A stretch of DNA of 64,000 nt from assembly GCF_029962835.1 (NCBI RefSeq), contig NC_080591.1:44213501-44277500 (forward strand). The letters run 5' to 3'. A program made the translations under genes and the position numbers. Position 1 is the first letter of the stretch. Every line of letters starts with the position of its first letter. This document shows, in pieces, positions 58,281 to 64,000 of this stretch. The notes under the pieces are model-generated. The model saw only the letters and a program-made list of their open reading frames with translations, made no database searches and was not told the DNA's origin. The stretch is from Magnolia sinica. Its lineage: Eukaryota; Streptophyta; Magnoliopsida; Magnoliales; Magnoliaceae.

Positions 58281-60133
58281 TGTAAGTGCTATATTGTATA
58301 TTAAGCACCCTTACTTGTAAAATTTCGTTGTGAGAAACCACTTTGGATTGATGGACTTGTACAAGTGATGGAAAGTTTACCTTCAAGTTGAAGTGATGGA
58401 AAGTTCACCTTCAAGTGAAGATGTGATACATTCAAGTCATGGAGTATTGCTTCAAGTTCAAGTATGACTTCAAATTCAAGATCAAGTTAAAGTGCTAGAT
58501 CAAGTACAAGCTCTAGACCTAGTTCGTGTGCTACTTCAAGTCTATATGTCAGCTCAAAGGCACTACATGGACAAGATTAAGTTCAAGAACTTCAAATGTT
58601 CAAGATTAAGTTTAAGAATTTCAAGTGTATAAGATCATGCTTCAAGAACTTCAAGTAGAAGATCAATTGGAAGCAACTGAAGTTACATGGTTCAATGTTC
58701 AACTTTTAAGTATATATGACCCTAGAAAGACCTTTAGGTTAATATACTATTTATAGGCTTTGGATCGACTTATCTTAGCATATGTTCGACTAGTCCAGGC
58801 TCTGGTTCGACCAGTTCAGGATCTGTCTCGACCAGTCTAGGAAATAACTTAAAATTTCAGAATTTTCTAGTAGGGTCATGACTAGTTGAGCACCCTTCTC
58901 GACTAGTTGTGGGAACAGTGCTTGATCAGTCGAATAGGGCTCGACTCAAACTCCAACAACCATTTTGAGCTCCACTTGACTAGTCGAGTGTCATGCTCGA
59001 CCAGTCGAGCAGGCCACTCGACTAGTCAAGCAGTTTACTCGATCAGTCGAGGGTTAGTTTTATACGATTGTGCCAGAATTTTTGAAATTTGGTTGTTCTT
59101 AGGACCAGTTGAGGGAGACCTTAGACCAGTCGAAGGAACCATTTTTATGCCTATACGTAGAGGTCATTTCTCAGACTTTTTCATTCATTCCAAGCTAAAT
59201 CAAGCACCATTCTGAGAGTTAAGTCCCCATGATTGTGAAGCTATTGTACGGTAATTTAAGATTCTTTTATAGCTTTTTTAATTTATAATTTCTTGATTTC
59301 TTGCTACTTCAATCTGATTTTATAAAAGGGAATTTTGATCTATCCCTTTTGAGATCCAAGAAATTGAATCAAAGTAGCCCAAGGTTGAATTAATTTAAAA
59401 TTCATTTAGACCTAGAACCCTTCCATTTGTGTGATTAAACATTGAACATCTTTGTCTTCAAAGAAACGGTTCTATCAGGCTACATCGAAGAAGAATTTTC
59501 GATTAAGTATTTTATATTTTCTGTATTTGGTTTGTGAGATTAGCCAGAAAATCTCTATTTATGGTTTTGACTGAGATCAGCCAGAAAATCTCAGCGCGAG
59601 ATGTTTTATTGTGTAAGCCCAATTGAAAAACACAACTGTAAAGGTTTTAGGGTGAACCTTGGAAAACTTTCTTTCTTAGTGAAAGCCAATATCACATAGG
59701 TTGTGATTATTGGGAGTGGAGTACGTGTGGCTGTTTGCGAACAGTTGGTGTATACACCGAACCACTATAATTCTTGGAGTTTTGGTGGATGTTGTATGTG
59801 ATGTATATGTTTTGAATGCTTGTATCTCTTTCATGTACATGTGGTGAATGTTGTAATACTTAGATTTCTTTCTATTGCTTCCTACTTTGGTTTGAGTTTT
59901 TTTTTTTTTTTTTAATCCTTACCGAGTTCAAGAAATCAGGTTGTCCTATCATAAACCTTGGTTTTTGGTGTAAGTTTGTCCTTTGAACAACGTTTGTATC
60001 AACCTCTCAATACTATTGCAATTGAGATTGTTATTTATTTCAGCTATCTATTTTTATATTCCGCATTTTATTTTTATTTGGCATAGTCCTATTCACCCCC
60101 ACCCCCTCTAGGACTGAGAGCTCGCGCTTTTCA
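58281..60133 (+). repeat. 5' LTR of element F
   Basis: From TGTAAGTGCTATATTG to GCTCGCGCTTTTCA. It has AAGTTCAAG-rich early sequence, a CGACTAGTCGAG array at 58766-59135, a weak TATA-like TATACGTA near 59152, and a TTCATTCCAAGCTAAATCAA stretch shared with the solo LTR at 12706-14660. Confidence 0.85.
58766..59135. repeat. Array of CTCGACTAGTCGAG semi-palindromes
   Basis: Twelve or so diverged copies of CTCGA(C/T)(T/C)AGTCGAG in the U3 of LTR F, of which 58975-59050 is the densest part. Confidence 0.8.
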
Positions 60134-60135
60134 AG

Positions 60136-60147
60136 TGGTTTCAAAGC
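60136..60147 (+). promoter_or_regulatory. Primer binding site of element F
   Basis: TGGTTTCAAAGC lies two bases after the LTR end, a variant of the tRNA-Met-type TGGTATCAGAGC seen in copia elements. Confidence 0.65.
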
Positions 60148-60204
60148 CTAATAGCTCATTCCCTTGGATTTTTTTCCTGAGCTAATTGATCTAGAGCTTT
60201 CAAT

Positions 60205-61850
60205 ATGTCAAATTTCGATAGCCTATCTATTACTAGGCCACCATCGTTTGATGGCTCCAACTATGCTTATTGGAAAGCCAGGATGAGGATCCTTCTGAAA
60301 TCCATTGATGAAAGTGTGTGGCAAGCAACGGTTATAAAATACAAACCACCAATGTCTGAAGTTCTAGGCAGTGATGAAACTAAGTCCATGCAAATATCGC
60401 CTTATTATTTATGGACCACACCTCAGAAAAATGAGAGTAGTGCAAATGTAAAGGCTTTAAATGCAATCACTTGTGCATTATCACCTGATGAGTTTAAAAG
60501 AATTATATCTTGTGATACTGCTAAACAAGCTTGGGACATCCTTGAAATGACACACGAGAGAACAACTATAGTAAAAAAAGTCTAAAGTTCAGATCCTCAC
60601 CACTAGGTTTGAGGAAATTCGTATGGAAGAAAATGAATTATTCATGGACTTTTATACGAAATTAAATGACATAGTTAACTCTATGTGGGATCTTGGAGAC
60701 AGTATCCCAGAAAGCAAAGTCTATGTAAAAATATTGCGATCACTTCCTGAGAGATTCAATTCCAAGGTGACTGCCATTTAGGAACTTAGAGACACAGACT
60801 AAATGAAGGTTGAGGAACTTGTTGGTTCACTTCAAACTTACGAGTTGAATTTCAAAACTTCAAAAGGTAAGTCTATAGCTCTTAAATCATCCAAATCTAT
60901 TCCTCAAGATAGTAATGTTAATTCTGATTGTGAAAACTTGGAGGATGATATGGCTTTACTTGCTAAGAAGTTTTATAAGATTTTTAAAAGTAAGAAGAGA
61001 GTTGATTTTCAAAACCCTCTGAGAAGAAAAAGGGGAAATCTAAAACTTGGAAATCTCTAAAAGATAGTCAGTGCTTCAACTGCCATGAATATGGGCATTT
61101 GGCAAATAAGTGTCTAAAAAGGGACAGGCCAAAGAGAAAAGGCATGTTAGCCACATGGGATGAATTATCCAGCTCTGAAGCCTCTTCTGAGTCGGATGAA
61201 TCAGAACCCGAAACGTCAAATGAAGTTAAAGCTTTAATGACTCTAGCCAGAGTCACTTCCACAGATAGTTATGATTCGACTAAATATGAAAATCTGAGGA
61301 GTGACCCTAAAAATGATAATGAAGATGATCTTCAGGATGCCTATAATGCCCTATATAGGCAGAGTTGTAAGATTGTTGTCAAGCTAAAACTTCAAAAAGA
61401 GAAATTTTTGAAATTAAAAAAGGATTTTGAAATTTATGTTTTAGAAAAGTCTCATATTTTTTATTGTTTTGAAAAAAAGAAATGTGACTTAAATTTTAAA
61501 ATGTCTGAACTTGAAAAATTAAGATCAAAAAATGAGAAACTAAAACTTAAAGTTTCTTCCCTCTTCAATTCAAAGGATACATGGAGGTATGCACAAGGAG
61601 ACCTTAAACTTGAAAAGTTACTATCTGCATCTAGAAAATGTGGAGACAGATCGGGTTTGGGCTATGATAAACACATTCCTCTAAAAACTAAGAGTGTATC
61701 TCCTACATTTGTTAAAGGAAAATCCTCTAACTCAAAAGGAAATGGCTTGAATCAACACAACTTTAAAAATCTAAAAACTTTTCAAGCTCCTAAAGTTAAT
61801 AATGCCAGCTCTAGAAAACAAAATTATAATCCTTTAGCTGAAATCTAACT
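60205..61850 (+). pseudogene. gag: gag of element F
   Basis: Start ATG at 60205, about 70 bp after the primer site. N-terminal RPPSFDGSNYAYWKARMRIL and the UBN2-type core with LNDIVNSMWDLGDSIPESKV and LRSLPERFNSKVTAI (about 60660-60780), then VEELVGSLQTYEL. A CCHC zinc knuckle CFNCHEYGHLANKC lies at about 61074-61115, then a Ser/Glu-rich stretch and a Lys/Glu-rich probable coiled coil (61380-61560). The protein forms the particle and binds element RNA. A frameshift after 60585, stops near 60778 and 60799 and another shift near 61050 break it. Confidence 0.82.
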
Positions 61851-61855
61851 CGAAT

Positions 61856-62957
61856 GTGAGAGTTAATAGTTATTATAAGCGAAAGGAAACTAATAGTGCT
61901 CCAAAACCCAAAACTACAATGAAATGGGTTCCTAAGGTTACTTGTTTGGTTGTCCACACCGCCCTCAAGGATTCGAGTCAATCAAAATGGTACCTAAACA
62001 GTGGTTGCTCAAGACAGAGATGTGACAGAGATTTGTTCACCAACTACAAAGAAATGACTGATGGCTCGGTCACATTTGGTGATGGAAGCAACTACAAAAT
62101 AATTGGCCAAGGTACGATTTAAATTTTTAACCTTCCTCCTTTTGAAAATGTTTTATTTGTAGAAGGTCTTAAGCACAATATTTTGAGTATTTCTCAAATC
62201 TACGATAACAAGCGTAGTGTTAAATTTACTAATCAATGATGTGAGATCTCAAATGAGAAAGGTTGTGTGATATTAAATGGTCGTAGAACATCTGAGAATT
62301 GCTACATCGTAAGTGATTCTAGCTATCTAAATTATCTTGTTACATGTCCAAACCAATAAAACCAAATTATGGCACAAATGCCTTGGACATGTAAACTACT
62401 AGAATTTATATAGACTGAGCAAAGCCGATCGTATTAGAGGTCTACCCAAATTGAAGAAACTAGATAAAATATGTGGCGCATGTCAAATCAAAAAATAAAT
62501 GAGTAGTCATAAGAAAGTGAACTCCTTTACCATATCTAAACCTCTTGAACTTCTCCACATAGATCTTGTAGGACCAACTAGAATGAAGAGTAGAGGTAGT
62601 AAGTAGTATTTCTTGGTAATTGTGGATGATTTTACCAGATTTACTTGGGTAGCATTTATGAGAGAAAAATCTCAAACTCTCGATGAAGTTAAAAGAATAC
62701 TTAAACGTATTCAAACTGAAAAAGAAATGTGCTAAGATCCGAAGTGATCATGGATTGGAGTTCAAAAATAGCAAATTTGAGAAGTTCTGTAGCGATCATG
62801 GTATATCATATGAGTTTTCAACTCTTAAGACACCTCAACAAAATGGGGTTGTTGAAAGGAAAAACAGAGTGCTTCAAGAGATTGCCAATGTAATGTTGAA
62901 TAGCATAAAGTAACCTAAAAATTTATGGGTTAAAGCTATTAACACTATGTGCTATAT
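61856..62957 (+). pseudogene. pol: Protease and integrase region of element F, truncated
   Basis: Protease motif KWYLNSGCSRQRC (about 61987-62025), where copia proteases read WYLDSGCSRH: the catalytic Asp is Asn here. Then VTFGDGSNYKIIGQG and HNILSISQIYD. The GAG-pre-integrase zinc module remains as LWHKCLGHVN with CGACQIKK (about 62370-62490). The integrase core follows: HIDLVGPT, FLVIVDDFTRFTWVAFM, IRSDHGLEFKNSKFEKFCSD, and TPQQNGVVERKNRVLQEI with the catalytic Glu. Several stops. At 62957-62960 the LTR of a gypsy element cuts the core just after its conserved part. Confidence 0.85.
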
Positions 62958-62960
62958 AAT

Positions 62961-64000
62961 TGTATCGTCTCGAAAAAATCCATACAAAGGCCTGAGTACC
63001 ACCTTAGGTAGAAATCCCTAAGGACCGTATTCTGTAGAAATTAGATAAAAATTAATTAAGTACTAAACTGAATTAATCAATGGATTAGCTTGAACCACTA
63101 TCTATATAAATGGCAAGACCCAAACCCATCAAAATCACTAACTCAATACTGCTTAAAAACGTAGGAGAAATCTCAAAATGCAGTTGCTCTCGGGAGCACA
63201 TTAAAACCTCGCATCGGACCTAGACCGCACATCGAAAGTCCGATAACCACGAAACTATAGGGTTATGACCGTCTTATTAGGCTTGACAAGCATCATGAGA
63301 ATCGAGCCCAGATAGTATCTAAAAATGCACAGCTTCAGCCTTGAGCAAAGTGTGTGAGAAACGCGAGTAACTTTAGAAAATGAACCAGAACTTAAGTGAA
63401 TTGGGCCATTCGCTTGAGGGAAAAATTAAAAACTTCAGATCGTCATTTTCTGACCAAACTTCACCCATGGATCAGGGAAATTTTCCTACACATGTCTGTA
63501 TATTTGTGGCCCTGATCGAGCGATAACAACCGTTGATCTGACTCTGGTCCTCCATGGACGATCCGCTAACCCAATCGCACCAAAATCATAACCTAGCTTA
63601 GATCCATGGTCAAGGAACTTACCCTATGCCGTAAGTGAGAAATGGACCTTCCTAATGGCCCTGTTTGTCAAAAACAGACATCCTTTGGCTGTAATATAAG
63701 TATACCATAGCCCTGCGGCCATTTACACCAGTTTTGGGCCTATATAATGCCCTTAAACCACCCCATTCTCATTTCATACGAATTTCTCTAACCCTAGGAG
63801 AGAGAAGAGAGAAAAGATGAGAAAAGAGTGAGGAGAAGAGAGGGAGATAGGGAGATCGTTGCTGGGATTCACTCCCACTACTCCATGTGCTGTTTCACCT
63901 CCCCACATTGCTACACACTCGTTTCAATTACGATTTGGGTAAGAAATCCTAACCCTAATCTTGATTTAGGAATCCAAATAGAGTAATCAATGAAATAACT
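62961..64000 (+). repeat. Gypsy LTR G, related to element B, runs off the window
   Basis: Starts TGTATCGTCTCGAAAAAATC within the integrase of F. From about 63590 it matches the reverse complement of the LTR of B: CCTAGCTTAGATCCATGGTC, the TATA region GGGCCTATATAATGCCC (63736-63752), then CCTTAAACCAC, TTTCATACGAATTTCTCT and AACCCTAGGAGAGAGA. It is therefore the plus-strand 5' LTR of a related chromovirus whose body lies beyond 64000. No gene. Confidence 0.7.
63740..63747 (+). promoter_or_regulatory. TATA box of LTR G
   Basis: TATATAAT, at the same place relative to the CCTTAAACC leader as TATATATAG in both LTRs of element B. Confidence 0.65.

Larger units (their letters stand above)
58281..62960 (+). 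mobile_element. Element F: SIRE-like Ty1/copia retrotransposon (visible part)
   Basis: 5' LTR 58281-60133, primer site 60136, gag with zinc knuckle, protease and integrase N-terminal and core regions in copia order (integrase before RT). At 62960 a gypsy LTR interrupts the integrase; RT, RNase H and the 3' LTR lie outside the window. Left flank bases are GAATA; the matching right flank is out of view. Gag wording (RPPSFDGSNYAYWKARM) points to the SIRE/Maximus branch. Confidence 0.85.

Overview
The window is repeat-rich plant nuclear DNA with no intact host gene. The evidence is plant-type LTR retrotransposons (SIRE-like copia, Tat/Athila-like and chromovirus-like gypsy), a hAT transposon, a CACTA end with intron-bearing pieces of plant genes, and many GTGGGCC and GTCCACACCGTCC-type degenerate repeats that I associate weakly with magnoliid genomes. 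The organism call below 'flowering plant' is low confidence.

Layout. 1-5257: the right-hand part of a CACTA transposon that carries exon-like fragments resembling four unrelated host genes (ESCRT-III VPS2, ClpC, P4-ATPase, kinesin) and ends in a GCTACGG subterminal repeat field. It sits in the 5' LTR of element O. 5258-40242: element O, a Tat/Athila-like Ty3/gypsy element with a tRNA-Asp primer site and a single gag-protease frame broken by stop codons. I see no reverse transcriptase or integrase in it. O has been hit by a 4.7-kb solo LTR (5405-10138, TSD GTTTT), a copia solo LTR in its protease (12706-14660) and element A in its 3' LTR (16958-39306, TSD CGAAC). A is a minus-strand gypsy element with about 4.4-kb LTRs and only 425 bp of interior. 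One A LTR was in turn hit by element B (20395-33468, TSD ATATA), a 13-kb minus-strand chromovirus-like element with gag, protease, RT, RNase H, integrase and an extra ORF upstream of gag.

Right of O: 40243-50842 is a diverged LTR related to A, split by an 8.3-kb hAT element (41788-50133) with a decayed transposase and a second, separate BED zinc-finger ORF. Then come a copia RT scrap (50848-51298), a rearranged Tat-like element D (51306-55262) split by a 2.1-kb inverted-repeat element (52604-54743, TSD TAG), a copia LTR split by a solo LTR (55494-57476, TSD TATCT), a SIRE-like copia element F (58281 onward), and a gypsy LTR (62961 to the window end) inserted in the integrase of F.

How it fits together: this is a nest of insertions at least four layers deep, dated relative to each other by target-site duplications. 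The most unusual features are the multi-gene capture in the CACTA element, the extra ORF of element B, the two-BED hAT element, and arrays of TCG...CGA semi-palindromes just upstream of the TATA box in LTRs from two different superfamilies.
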